From the NCBI GenBank assembly GCA_021399445.1, contig JAJTUQ010000002.1, forward strand, positions 3,162,001-3,226,000: a DNA stretch of 64,000 nucleotides, written 5' to 3'. The position numbers and the translations under genes were made by a program. Source of the DNA: Xylogone sp. PMI_703. Taxonomy: Eukaryota; Ascomycota; Leotiomycetes. The notes below the pieces were generated by a model that saw nothing but the letters and a program-made list of their open reading frames with translations, was not told the DNA's origin and made no database searches. Shown here piece by piece: positions 23,215 to 34,550 of the stretch (positions are counted from its first letter, which is position 1; each line of letters begins with the position of its first letter).

Positions 23215-25131
23215 ATGCACAATTCAGACCCCATCATGGCTCAGGTCGGCATGGACCATGACTCGCTCACGGGACAGGAAAACGGCTTCGGCAACGAGGG
23301 CTGGGTTGACCTCAGCAATAGTTACAGTGCTTCTTCGCAGCACCAGTCGCCTATCCACGAGTATGGCGGATACTCCTACATGGACTCCATGAACAACCAT
23401 GGCTTGCCGTCTGAGCCCACCTTCACCAGGCTGGCGCCGCCAGTGCAATCCACGCATCAGCAGCAGCAGCAGCATCAGCATCAGCACCAGCAGCAGCTCC
23501 TGCCACTGATCATGCCTAGCCATCCAACATGGCCCAGTATGCTAACCAATCCAGCAAGCTACGCAACTCCAGCTCCTGTGCCTGCTCCGGCACCTCCAGT
23601 AGCTATTCCTCCGGCTTCAGCTCCTCTCAAGCCAGCCAAGCTGCCCGCAATCCACTCGAACCCAACCCCCAGAAAGACCTTGACCGACAGTGACCGAAGG
23701 CGTATGTGTCAGTATCATGAAGAGAACCCAACGGTGAAGCAGACCGAGATTGGAGGTGAGCTATGACTACTACCACAGGAATCTTAAATTGTGTCCTCTT
23801 CACTAACTGTGACGCCTTTGTAGCAATGTTTGGTGTGGAGCGAAGGTAGTAACTCCTTCCGTGATTCTTCACCTTCTTTTTCTTTTTGTTCCTATTTGTC
23901 TTCTTCTTCTCCCCCTCCTTTGGCTTACGGTCGTTTACTAAATCGTAACATTAGTACGGTGTCCAAGGTTTTGCGTCAGAGAGAGAAGTATCTATTTCCT
24001 GAGGATCGCAGTTCGTCTCCAGTCAAGCGTGCAAAGGGCAAGTTCCCCGATATCGAGCGAGCGCTTGCAAACTGGGTCAGGAATTCCCAGAAGCAAGGCA
24101 TCCCTCTGACGGATGCAGCAATCAAGGAGAAGGCCAGGTTCTTTGCCACGACAGTTGGCAATAACGAGAATCCCCTAAAAACCAACAGTGCCAGCTGGCT
24201 CGAGAAGTTCAAGCAAAAGAACGGAATTGGCGGTGGGAAGCTAACACGAAGAGCATCCGAGACGAACATCTCCGAGAGTGCCTCACGAAATCTGGAGTCT
24301 ATCGGTGCATCGTCGAGTCAAACTTCAAATGGAATTTCTCCAACCTCCCCAAGCGGGCTTCCCTCCCCGTCACCGCTCTCTGCCACCAAGAGTGACGAGG
24401 ACATCAAATCAGACAGTATCAACAGCTACCTGGAATTCGCCCATTCTAACTCTCAGAGTACGACATCTCTGTCAAGTGTGTTCACGGATGCAGCGCCCTC
24501 TTCATTTTCTGCAGGACCAACGAGCCCAACTGCGCCGTTCTCCTTCTCTCCGGACGGAAGTTCAGGATCGTGGTTGCCTTCGCAACAAGCGCGGCTTCCC
24601 CCACCAGGAAGCAACTTCCAGAGGCCTCGAAGTCAGACATTTCCTACTCTTGGAATCGATCCATCGTTCATCTCGAATCAGACGGCGGAGCCAATGACGC
24701 CAAAATACAACATGCCAGTTACAGCCCCATCCTCAGCTTTGGACTCACCAATCCACGAGATGGCTCCGCCATTTGCTCTCGACTCGGCCATCTCCTCGCC
24801 ACCTCTGCATCCTCTGCATCACAGCAGTAGCAATGGATCTATGGCGCCTCCACCTACGGGTCTCCAGTCTCCACCAGGCTCATCAGCTCCAAGCTCTCCA
24901 ACCCAGGACGACGCTCGGCGAGCGTTGGATACCCTGCTCACCTTCTTCAACAACCAAGGAGCCAACGGCCTCGTAGATGAGAATGAGTATATGACAGTGC
25001 TCAAGCTGACCGAAAAGCTAAGGTTACAACAGAACAATGGACCACTCCCTGGCGGACTCCATCGAATAGCTGAGCAAGATTGCGAAGTTCAGTCACTAAA
25101 AATCGACCAGCCTATTACGACCGGTTGCTAA
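23215..25131 (+). CDS. CENP-B-type helix-turn-helix DNA-binding protein (transposase-derived)
   Basis: Exons 23215-23755, 23824-23845 (a 22-nt microexon) and 23955-25131 encode about 579 residues. The N-terminal 155 residues are Q/H/P-rich, including a CAG/CAT-encoded Gln-His run. A psq/CENP-B N-terminal HTH follows (about 160-205: DSDRRRMCQYHEENPTVKQ, then GAMFGVERSTVSKVLRQREKYL). Next is a Tc5/CENP-B second HTH (about 215-290, with ALANWVRNSQKQGIPLTDAAI). The rest is Ser/Pro-rich and ends in a short helical block (RRALDTLLTFFNNQG...YMTVLKLTEKLRLQQ). No DDE integrase catalytic domain is present. This is a domesticated pogo-like DNA-binding module as in CENP-B and S. pombe Abp1/Cbh proteins, probably a transcription or chromatin factor. 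The start is the first ATG in frame; the upstream GTG at 23173 is not used in eukaryotes. Confidence 0.85.
23458..23497 (+). repeat. CAG/CAT triplet run inside coding exon
   Basis: A run of CAG and CAT/CAC triplets encodes alternating Gln and His in the N-terminal part of the CENP-B-type protein. Such tracts vary in length between strains and are common in fungal regulatory proteins. Confidence 0.7.
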
Positions 25132-26330
25132 GAGTATCCACGAAGCCAATAAATTTTTCTACGTTTACTTGCTGGAATAGAAACTCATCTCTATCCATCT
25201 TCGGCCCATACTGTATATCAGGAAACACAATCGTACAATATCGAATCTCGTCCTCTTTTTCACTGCCTGCTCCTTCCTCAACGAACGATTTCAGCGCTTG
25301 ATTTGCGAACACTTTTCTCAACCATTTTCTGTACCTCTTCGTTATCGACAACGGCAACATCATATTACCAACTCTTCGTTTTACTGGTCTGGGAGTTGCA
25401 GGCTGGCTCAGGGGGAGGGGGCACCGGAAAATACCATACGCATATACCCGAACAAGATCTCTTTTTTTCTCCCGCTCACGCGGAATCGTTTTTCACACTC
25501 TTCCTTTCACGTCTCTTCTCCGGGTTTACTACACATGGCCAGCAGAGGACGATATATATCTATTGGAGAAATCTTTTTGTGCTAGCTTTTTTTTCCTTAT
25601 TTACCCTTAATTATTTTGTTGTTCTGACTTATCATGTTCCTCTTCTTCCTAAGGCACGTTGAAATGATACCCGAGTCGAGCTTGGGGGTTTGGGGCATTA
25701 ATGACCATTTCCTTGTTTCTTTACTATTTCAAAACTCTCGTTTCGCTGCCAGTAAGGGAGCTTTCCATATTTCCCCATTCCATTATTTTCTACGTTTACT
25801 GCTCTCTGCACTGTATGGTTTTGCTGGATTTTTCCTTTTGTTGTCACTACACATCACACACAGTTTGGGGTTTCGGGTGAGGATTGCATATAGGGATTGC
25901 GAGATCGGGTCAGGGCTACATCGACTCTCAGGGGCTGGCAAATCATGGTGTCAGCGGGAAATAGGGATATAGGGAATTATTCTGGGCGCACGCATTGTCG
26001 AATTTCAGGCACACCTCCTTGCTCAGTAGTGTTATTTTTTTCCTTTCCCAATATATGACTTTTTCAGGCGGCCCATCTGATTTTGGGGCGGCCCTTCTGA
26101 AATCAAGGAGCACACACTCATATGCACACGTCTACGCCAGTTCCAGACTCTGGTTGGCGGTTACACAGGCACGGTGATCGGCAATGTCAGATACAGTCGT
26201 GGAATAATACCACCCCCGTACAAGCTGCCTGGTGGTTCCCACGAATTGCAGTAATGGTCAATTATTTATTTCATTTGCTTTTATATGCAATCTTTTTATT
26301 TGATTCACCCCCTTTTCTTTCTCGACAAAA
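25132..26330. other. Convergent spacer, T-rich
   Basis: This lies tail-to-tail between the CENP-B-type gene and the PXA gene. It is T-rich (runs of up to eight T near 25580), consistent with long 3' UTRs. No gene is recognised. Confidence 0.45.
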
Positions 26331-29300
26331 CTAACCAAGTCTCTCTCCCAGTAACTCTGAGATACGCTTTTCAGCTAGCTCAGGCATCAATCGGAGGATA
26401 GCCAGCTCGACTATGCCGTACAGGAGGTGCTTATTACAGTAGCTATCGCCAAAGATGTCCAGGAGTGTCTCCTCAATCTCCTGGGCTGCACGGTCTGGGC
26501 CGTCCTTGCCACCGAAACCGAAGTACGTCTCTTGTACCTTAGCCGGAATAAGTAAGAGGATAGCCTGCGCGCAACGGCGTCGTATGAGGAGCTGTTCCGC
26601 CGGGGAGGGTACGATGCGCGGCGGCGCGAGGGTGTTGTTGGGGAAGAGGGCAGCCCGTGCGTTTCGCAGGAGCATGGGCAGCAGCGTCGGGTCCAACACG
26701 TGTGTCTGGATGGCATGAGCCAAAATTCTGTTATTTCCATCAGTCAGGTTAGTCTAGTCATGGTTCGCCCCGATGTGACAGCTCCGAAGCAAAGCAGGAG
26801 GTCGGAATAACAAATCAGGTATAACAGCAGGACAAAGTAAAACCAGCGGCAAGGAGGTGCCAAGAAATAATGGCCCGAAAGGGGAGAAATTGGAAAAACG
26901 GGAAAGAGAGAGAGAAAGAGAAAAAGACTTTAACGAGCAAAAGCAATATAATCCCAAATAAAAGAGGCGCCGTAGCCGTGTGGAAATTCACAAGAGAGAA
27001 GGGGTGGCGGCCAAGAGAAGTTTGACAGGCAAAAGTCGTATGTTCTGCACCTGGAATTTCAGCCCGCCTTGCGAACTGGAACCGTGCCACGCGGGTTCTC
27101 CTAAGCAAATGTCTGTTCGCAAAGGGACCAGCAGGTGCGAGGACGTGTGAAGGGATCATCGATGCTCCTGCCACGGACACTAAGAGCGGAGAGGGAGCGG
27201 GCGTTCGGCCAGTGCGTCTCGGCGTGCCTTTTGCAGGTACGGGTACCGTACAATGGACTGGACGGGTATATGATAGCAGCAACAACTGCAGTCTTCGACG
27301 GAATTGAGCGGTTGAGCACACCCAGCAGAACTAGCAGAAATAGAGTGACCTGCGAGAGGAAGCAAGCTGCAGGAGCACGGCGGTGAAACCAGTCGAGGCC
27401 CTTTCGAGGCCTTTTCGAGCAGCATCAGTAGCATCACCATCATCCTCATCATCAGGGCACTGGCCCACGGGAGGGAAAAGGCGCGGTACGACGCGAGCGT
27501 GCCGGATAAGAGATTATTGGGGAAAAGAAGCGAATGGGCGGATGCGAGGGAGCGAGGGGTCCTTGCAGCAATTAGCCCGGGCGCGTAAAGGACGCACCCG
27601 TAGGGCTTGATCGCGCTCGCCCCAGCCCGGGGTGCATGCCCGCGCCGTCCTGCGATTCGCGGCGCTGCCATTTCGACCAAAGCAGCCAAAAATCGAAGAA
27701 TCAGGTAAGTAGGAGAAAAGCATCAAATGGGGAATTTCAGCGCTTTACGCGCACCTGCACCTCCTTGCTTGGTCATCGGAACCAGGCGAGATGGCTGCAG
27801 TTGATGCTGCTTGGTCACTGCCGTCCCGGCCCTCCTGCAAAAAATACCCCCGTATTAGGACCAACCGGATCAAAGAAGAGGAACTTGGCAGTTTTGTAGC
27901 TTGACCCTTTCCCTTTCTCCTTCTTTGCCCCTCACGGACGGCATTGTATTGTGCAGATTAGACTATTTCGTATCTCGAATCAAGAAATATTGCACTGTAG
28001 AGACCCCCGGCCAAACAGGGCGGGAGATTGATCGCATATCAACCACCCCAGAGAGACGGGACGAGAGCGAGTATGGTACCTTGGTGCCCCAGCAGCCCAA
28101 GCGTGGACGGGTGCCCAGACTCAGCGGGTATCCGCAGCAGCTCTATCTCGAGCCTTCATGCACGTCCTGCCATGCATAAACAGCCATGACGGGCCTAGAA
28201 AGTAAGGTTGTTTGACAGACCCTCAAAAATCGTCAATGCCATCTCGGCCCTAATCCCAGCACATCACAGAAACACCTCGATTCTGCAATTTTACTGGGAC
28301 GATTCTGATCAAGTGACCGAAATCTCATGCGGCGTGACATAGATTCGATGGGTCTGGCGCTTGCAACACCAGGGCCTTAATTTGCGTTGCAGCCCGAAAA
28401 GACGGGCGTAGAAGTGACAGGCGTGTGAAAAAAATGATAAAGTGATGGGTGGGTGCCTCGGAGGGTTTTCTTCCTTTCCTTCCATACAGGTAAAGCGAGA
28501 GGCCGAGACAGAGACAGAGACAGGAGAGAGTGGAGAGGGGAAGAGAAAAAGCAAACAAATGCGAGAAATGGGTGTGGATGCTCTCCACCCCCCGTATGGT
28601 TACATACCTATCGATCATTCCATCAGTATTTGCTACCTTCCCTGGCCCCATCAACGCTCCCCACTGCACCAGCGATATTGTGGCGCTCAACCAGGGCATG
28701 CGAGCGTCCAAAAGCAGCAGGCTCGATAAGCACGTCCATATCTTCATCTTCACGATGGGCACTTTTAATGGTGGTTCTCGGCCGTCCGAAGTCGTGCCTC
28801 GAACTACCGTCGCCTTGGCCGGCCCCGACTGACTAGTGGACGACGATACTGATACTGCGTCTCCTCGCTGCGTGAGTGGAGTACGAGACGGCAGTGATGA
28901 CGAGTTTGCTACCGTAACGACAACGAACCGAATCGCTGTAAAGACTACAAACAAGTACTGCAGGATAAGCCAGAACGTTTTCTGAAACGACCAATTCTTC
29001 TCGGTCGTCGCGGCGACATTGTTGTGCCCCTCTACTGTGCCTCTTCCCTTGAGAGCCTTATTCGGTTTCCCCGTCCCTGTAGTCGCGGTTGTAGTAGTAG
29101 GAGTATTTGTAGCATCATGTAAATAATCGAAACCCTTACTGCGTGCATCTTGAATCGATAGAGACTTCGACCTCTCAGCCCGTACCTCTGCCTTGGCTTT
29201 TGGCATCTGAGCATGTATAATCTCCGCAATCTTCGTGATAGCCTCCCAGAGCAACCACGGCTCAGCCGCTTTTCCACCAATACCCCCGCCAAGAATCATC

Positions 29301-30363
29301 TCCGAGAGGATCTGCCGCACGAGGGAGTTGAGACACTCGTTCTCAAGGTCCTCGGTAGGTAAAAGAACGGCTAGTACGCCTTGAACTAGGAGCTGTCTGT
29401 ATGCAGCTTCGTTTTCGGCTTGTTCTTGCAGCATGGATGAGTCGTCGTCATTATCGTCTGGGACAGGTGATAGAGCCGGTAGTGGATTGAGGGAGTGGTA
29501 AATCTGGCGAGCATTCGATTCCAAAGGAGGTGGATGGTATTGGTGGTGGGATATTCGGTATGCTGAGGATTAAAGTCAGCGTCTGTGTGAACCATCGCCT
29601 ATTCCTTGTTGAAATCTGGGAGATATTGAAAGTTCGCTGGTTGAAGCGGAGAGAGAAAAGGAGAGAGTTCATCCTTGTAGAAGAAATATAAATTAAGTAT
29701 TTCCAAACAGAAAGGAAAGAAGGAAACGGAAGGCATGAATTGTGTTATGCAGATACTTTCAACCTAGCCCAACCAGATAGCCCAAAAACGTAGAACAAGA
29801 ATAGAGAGGGTGGATAACAAAACAACTCCTTAGAAAAGAAACAACAAAGTAAAAAAGTAAATCTCACCTCTTACATGCACCTCCAATAACTCCGGAATCT
29901 CATCAAACACCACACTCTCCAAATCCACCTTCCGTAGCCGCTGCTCCAGTCCCCTCGTACAATGCGCCAGGATCCTCACCACTTCCTCCACAAACCCTTG
30001 ATCCGGCGTGATCTTGCCATACCACGTATTCACAAACTCCCGTACAATGATTGCGATGAACGCGTACAGCTCGAAGTCCACCTCGTTGCTACTCGTCAGA
30101 GGTGGGAGTAGCTCGTCAATTGTGTTCGGGGCAGGAGTCGTACTGCTGCCGCCTTTATTAGCTGCATCTGAAGTGGTGGTGCTGTTGTTGGTAGTGGTAG
30201 TGCTGGTGGATGAGGGGCATAGGGTGCGACGGATTAGGAGGAGAGTTGTTCGGTCTGAGGTAGACGCATTGGAGCTCGAGCTCAGGCCGGGGGGTAAAGA
30301 TGGAATTGGGGATTGAGATGGCGGTGGCGACTGTGCTTTGAGACGGGGCGGCGGGCGTGACAT
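26331..30363 (-). CDS. PXA-domain (PX-associated) membrane protein
   Basis: Exons 30363-29868, 29562-28608 and 26727-26331 encode about 615 residues. After an 80-residue Ser/Thr/Pro-rich leader, the PXA domain (about 85-300) opens with LYAFIAIIVREFVNTWYGKITPDQGFVEEVVRILAHCTRGLEQRL. It continues across intron 1 as HVRAYRISHHQYHPP and SLVRQILSEMILGG. A hydrophobic segment at about 357-383 (FWLILQYLFVVFTAIRFVVV) and another near 460-478 suggest membrane association. The last exon (RILAHAIQTHVLDPTLLPMLLRNARAALFPNN...) is a conserved helical C-terminal region. PXA domains occur in sorting-nexin relatives such as Mdm1/SNX13 at ER and endosome contacts; no PX or RGS domain is seen here. Intron 1 is 305 nt. 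Intron 2 is 1,880 nt (26728-28607), very long for this genome, yet joins phase 2 to phase 2 and restores the family sequence. Confidence 0.84.
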
Positions 30364-31033
30364 CTCGTCACGTAGTCTATGGCTATATACTCGTAGAGAT
30401 ATACATTGTTGGCTCGTGATAAAGTTTCAAGCTGGTCCGAGGCTGTGGTGGGAATTACGTCGTGGAGTTGGGCGGGAACGCTAATGCTGCTTTCAGCCTC
30501 GTCCTGGACCCCACCCCCACTATCTTACAAGGCTGCGTACATTATCAACAACACAATGAACTCTCAACTCTAATAAGTGTATGGTTTCGATTCAATCATT
30601 CGAATACCCTCAATCTATAGTCTGAACATCAGATAAACAGGATTAGAATACTCCAAGCATCCTGCAAGGCCTGAACAAACATCTTTTAATGTGACATTGT
30701 GCAACAACTAAAGATCCAGTCCAACACAATCATGGGGTATCATCATGCTATGTATGCCCTCTTTGCCCCTTCTCTTCTGAACATACAACAAAAGTAGCAA
30801 CCGTTTTATATGATCTATGCTTCGCCATCGTCATACCTCGTCCCTTGTAAAGCCCACCTAAACCCCCAAATCCCATCTTCTGTTTTTAAACCCTACCCTA
30901 TTCTGTCCAAAACCAGATCCAAATCATCTCATCTATAATAGGCGTAGTATCATCATTCCGATCTCTAATCTTGAATTGTTCCCCTTAATAGAGCTCCCAG
31001 CTTGAAAACTTGTATAAATAACTCCTCCTTTCA
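30364..31033. promoter_or_regulatory. Spacer: PXA promoter and PAS kinase 3' end
   Basis: Both neighbours read leftwards, so this holds the 3' UTR of the PAS kinase gene and the promoter of the PXA gene. No gene or repeat is seen. Confidence 0.4.
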
Positions 31034-34000
31034 TCAATTACCATCATCCAAATCTGCATCCATAGCCAAACACCAAGGATGTTGTAACACTTGTTCAATC
31101 GTTATTCTGCTTGAAACATCGCGATCCAGCATTGCACGGATAAGATCAATACTGTCATCACTCATCACATATGGTACGCGCAAATCGCGATCCATGATCT
31201 CGTCGATGCTGTAGAAAGGGTTCTCCTTATAGACGATAGTGTATAAGAGAATACCAAGTGCCCAAACATCCTGCTCCTTTCCACGGTATGGTTTACCGGC
31301 CAAAACTTCCGGTGCCGCATAGTCTGCGAGAAATGGTTAGCTGAGTATTCCGGGGAAGAACGCTATGACAAAGAAACTTACCGATTGTGCCGACAAAGAC
31401 ATCAAATGGACCACTCTTGATATATGCAGCGCTTCCAAAGTCAATGAGCTTGATATTTCCTTCTCCATCCAATATGACATTTTCATCTTTGATATCTCGA
31501 TGTACCACAAGAGCTTTTGTATGAAGGTGATGGATAGCTCTAGCGACCTGAACGAAGATACTCCGACATTCATTCTCCTCCATGTTTACCCGAAGTTCAA
31601 TATAATCAAAGAGATCCATGCCGGGCAAGCCGTGAGGCACCATTTCGATATAGTAGTTGGTTTCGTCTTCGAAAAAATCTGTCATCTCAATAATATTGGG
31701 GTGTTTGAGTCCGTCGCGGCCAAGATAGTCCAAAACATGGATTTCTAAAGGTACAGTGCCTAATCGTCGGTCTCTTGTCCATGTATCAACGAGGATACGT
31801 CGTTTAGTAACATACTTCAGCACCACCTTTTTACTTGAATCTTTATACTTCGCAAGTTTCACCTGTCCGTAGGCGCCTTGGCCCATTGCTTCAAGAATAA
31901 CGAAATCAGAGATGGTCTTCTTATGAGGAGGTTCGACAATCTCAGGAATAGGTTCGACAAGCGTTTTCTTCTCAGACACCGGTTGCAACTCTGGACTCAA
32001 TGGTTTCTTTTCCGTCTCACTGGCTGCTGCTTTTAATTGCTCGGTAAGCAGGGAAGCATGAGAAACTTCCTTCTTCGGCTCATCTGAATCCATCTCAATG
32101 GGGCTTGCAACCCCCGTCTGCCCGGGTGATGGTTGGTGTAAGGGTGTCGTAGCTTCGGATATGGCTGGTGTCGCTATGCCGGGCACTTGTTTGGTTGAGT
32201 GGATGTGTCGGGAATAAGTAATCCATAACGCGTAAACTAGCTCTGCTTGTGGTTCCGGTATAGTAACACCTCTATCTTCCTTAGTGTCGCTTTCCTCATC
32301 ACTCCTTTCCTCAATAACATCTTCCTCATATTTTGGATGCGGTTCTGATTTGACAACTCTTAACTGAGCATCTATTTTGATCTCTGATCCATCTCTATGC
32401 TTTGCTGGTAGGCCATCTGGGCGTAAAAAGTAAGCGGCAGCATCGGGCTTACCATCACGTAAAGCAAGGTAAGCTTTTGCACGACGGAAGCTGTGCTCAG
32501 GTATGACAAGACCGTCAACCAGGTTGACTCCATCTTCTTCAGTAAGGACCTTCAGGATCCGATCAAAGTCGGGTATGAGGTCAGTTATCGATTTCCCATC
32601 GGGTTTCTCCTGTCCAAATAATGCTGCTGAGAATACTGAATTTGAACTTGTGATCTTGAGCGTTTCGGCCGAGAGCACCATAATGCCTGCAATGTGAGGA
32701 AAGCTAGATATTCTTAAATCTGTACAACCTGCCACTTTTTCTACGAACGTAGGAACATTAATTCTCCCAGATTTTCGGGCAGTAAAATACTTTCTCTTTG
32801 CAAGCTCTGCGTAATCGAGTTCCCCAGATCGCGAGTCGATGCCTTGCCGAGGTAATCTTGGTAGTAATTTTCCAATATCAATTCCTGTACGAGCGATTCC
32901 TTCTCCCCATATCGGTTCCATGGAGCCAGATACCTTGGTAATTATTCCATCGTCATTCAATCCTATAACAGCAACATCCTCGTGAATTTCCTCTAGAACC
33001 CATATCAGTCCTCCTCTTTTCTCCTTCACCCATAAACTTGCTGAACCAGTATGGCCATTTCGTTTTTGTATTGGTACAACATCTCCACACAATAGGACAC
33101 CTCTTGATTTATTATTGGAATGGTGTAGTAGTCCTTTGGCGGCCTTTTTTCTTGCCTGGGCTATGCTAGATCCCGCACCGTCATCTGTTTGTGCTCTTCT
33201 TGCATTATTAGCTGCTTGTCGGGAATTCGGTTTGCTGAGTAGTTGTGCTGTAACGCCGCCGTTCTTCCCCAGAAGGAATGATGGTGAAACAGCGCTGGGC
33301 TGTTGGTTGGCTGCTTCTCGCAAATTCTTTGGCGTTGACCTTCCCGAACTAGCTACTGAGCCAGGTACCGAACCTTGTCCAGGTGAACTGAGCTTCTCTT
33401 CCAACCAAGCTCTCCGTTCCTCTCTCACAACTTCGAGAATGCCCATTTTCCTGACCTCTGCTTTAGTGACTCCAAATACTAGACAGGCAAGGTCGTTTGC
33501 CGCAAGAATTGTGTAGGGGGAAGTGCTTTCTGTTGTGAAGATTGCTTGTGCTGCTGGTGCCCAGCGACTAGAATGCCCATGAACTGCAGGTCCCAGTTGG
33601 CGAGCTATGACCGGGGTAGTAAGAGAGCCAGTATTCGAGACAGTAGGAGATATTAAGTTTTCATGGAATGTATCACCGGCTTCGTATGGTTGAGAAAGCG
33701 TATCCACGAGCATCTCATGTATGGTTAGATGGGTAGTGTCGGTGAATGTACGTTTTAGACTCTGGGGTCTGGTAACAGGAGGCGATGTCTTAGCTGTTGT
33801 CCCACTTTCATTCGTCGTGGATCTTGAGGATATGTCGGAGTCCGGATCTATAGTTAGAACTGGTTTTTCTGTTTGTGCCTGGTTTTTTAATCTTTGCAGC
33901 TCGGTCTGCATCCTCGAGGGAGGCATTGGTCTTCTGACACCAGTGGGGGAAATGGATGGGCTATCATAGCGTTCAGGACTTTCGGTCCGTCGTACAAAGC

Positions 34001-34550
34001 TGCTTTCGAATATATTTCCTTGATCTTCAGTAGTTGCTGGTCCAGTCAAAGGACCAGCCGCTAATACTTGGCCTTGTCCTGGGATATTATCGGCACCTAT
34101 TAGATTTGCCCTGGCTAGAAGTTCGAGCATGTTCTGCATCTCTTGATCACCGCTGACACGTGCCTGAGCACTGGCAATCCCGGGTGTTGTCGCAGTACCC
34201 CATCCTAACTTTTGGGACATAAACTCTACAGATCGTTTCAAGACATTCTGACGGTTGTGGATAAATTCTTCGGAATTATGAGCGAATGAAAATGAATGGA
34301 GTGACTCTGATGGGAATCTAGTAAGATCCTCAGTGAAATTCAGAGTGGGTGATGAAGGGCCTGAGGCAATAGAACCAGAGGTCTTGCGAGAAGACGGGGG
34401 TATTGTGAGAATCATTGAAGAGGATCTCGCTAGAGAAGGATTACGTGAAGATGATGTCGATGAGGCAGGAAGTGTTGGGGCTCTAGCTGGAGGCTGTTGC
34501 CTTATTCTTCTTAAACCTGAGGTTCCAAGCCCGTGTTCGTGCTCTGTCAA
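31034..34550 (-). CDS. PAS-domain serine/threonine kinase (PASK; yeast Psk1/Psk2 type)
   Basis: Exons 34550-31382 and 31323-31034 encode about 1152 residues. The N-terminus is Ser/Thr/Pro-rich (SSSRNPSLARSSS, ESLHSFSFAHNSEEFIHNRQNVLKRSVEFM). A PAS-like region lies at about 310-400 (AIFTTESTSPYTILAANDLACLVFG), and PAS-related sequence follows at 500-720. The kinase domain fills about 880-1145 with glycine loop GQGAYGQ, ATP lysine in VVLKYV, catalytic HRDIKDEN, metal-binding DFG and APE, so it should be active. PAS kinases couple nutrient state to glycogen and sugar metabolism and translation. The 58-nt intron (31324-31381) splits the codon just before DYAAPE. The start is unresolved: 34550 is TTG, so a short upstream exon is likely, or translation starts at the ATG at 34418. 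Confidence 0.88.

Noticed and set aside
27180..27689. 169-codon minus-strand open frame inside the long PXA intron
   Set aside because: Composition is odd (Met-, Cys- and Ala-rich runs), with no family resemblance and several competing frames. I see no nested gene.
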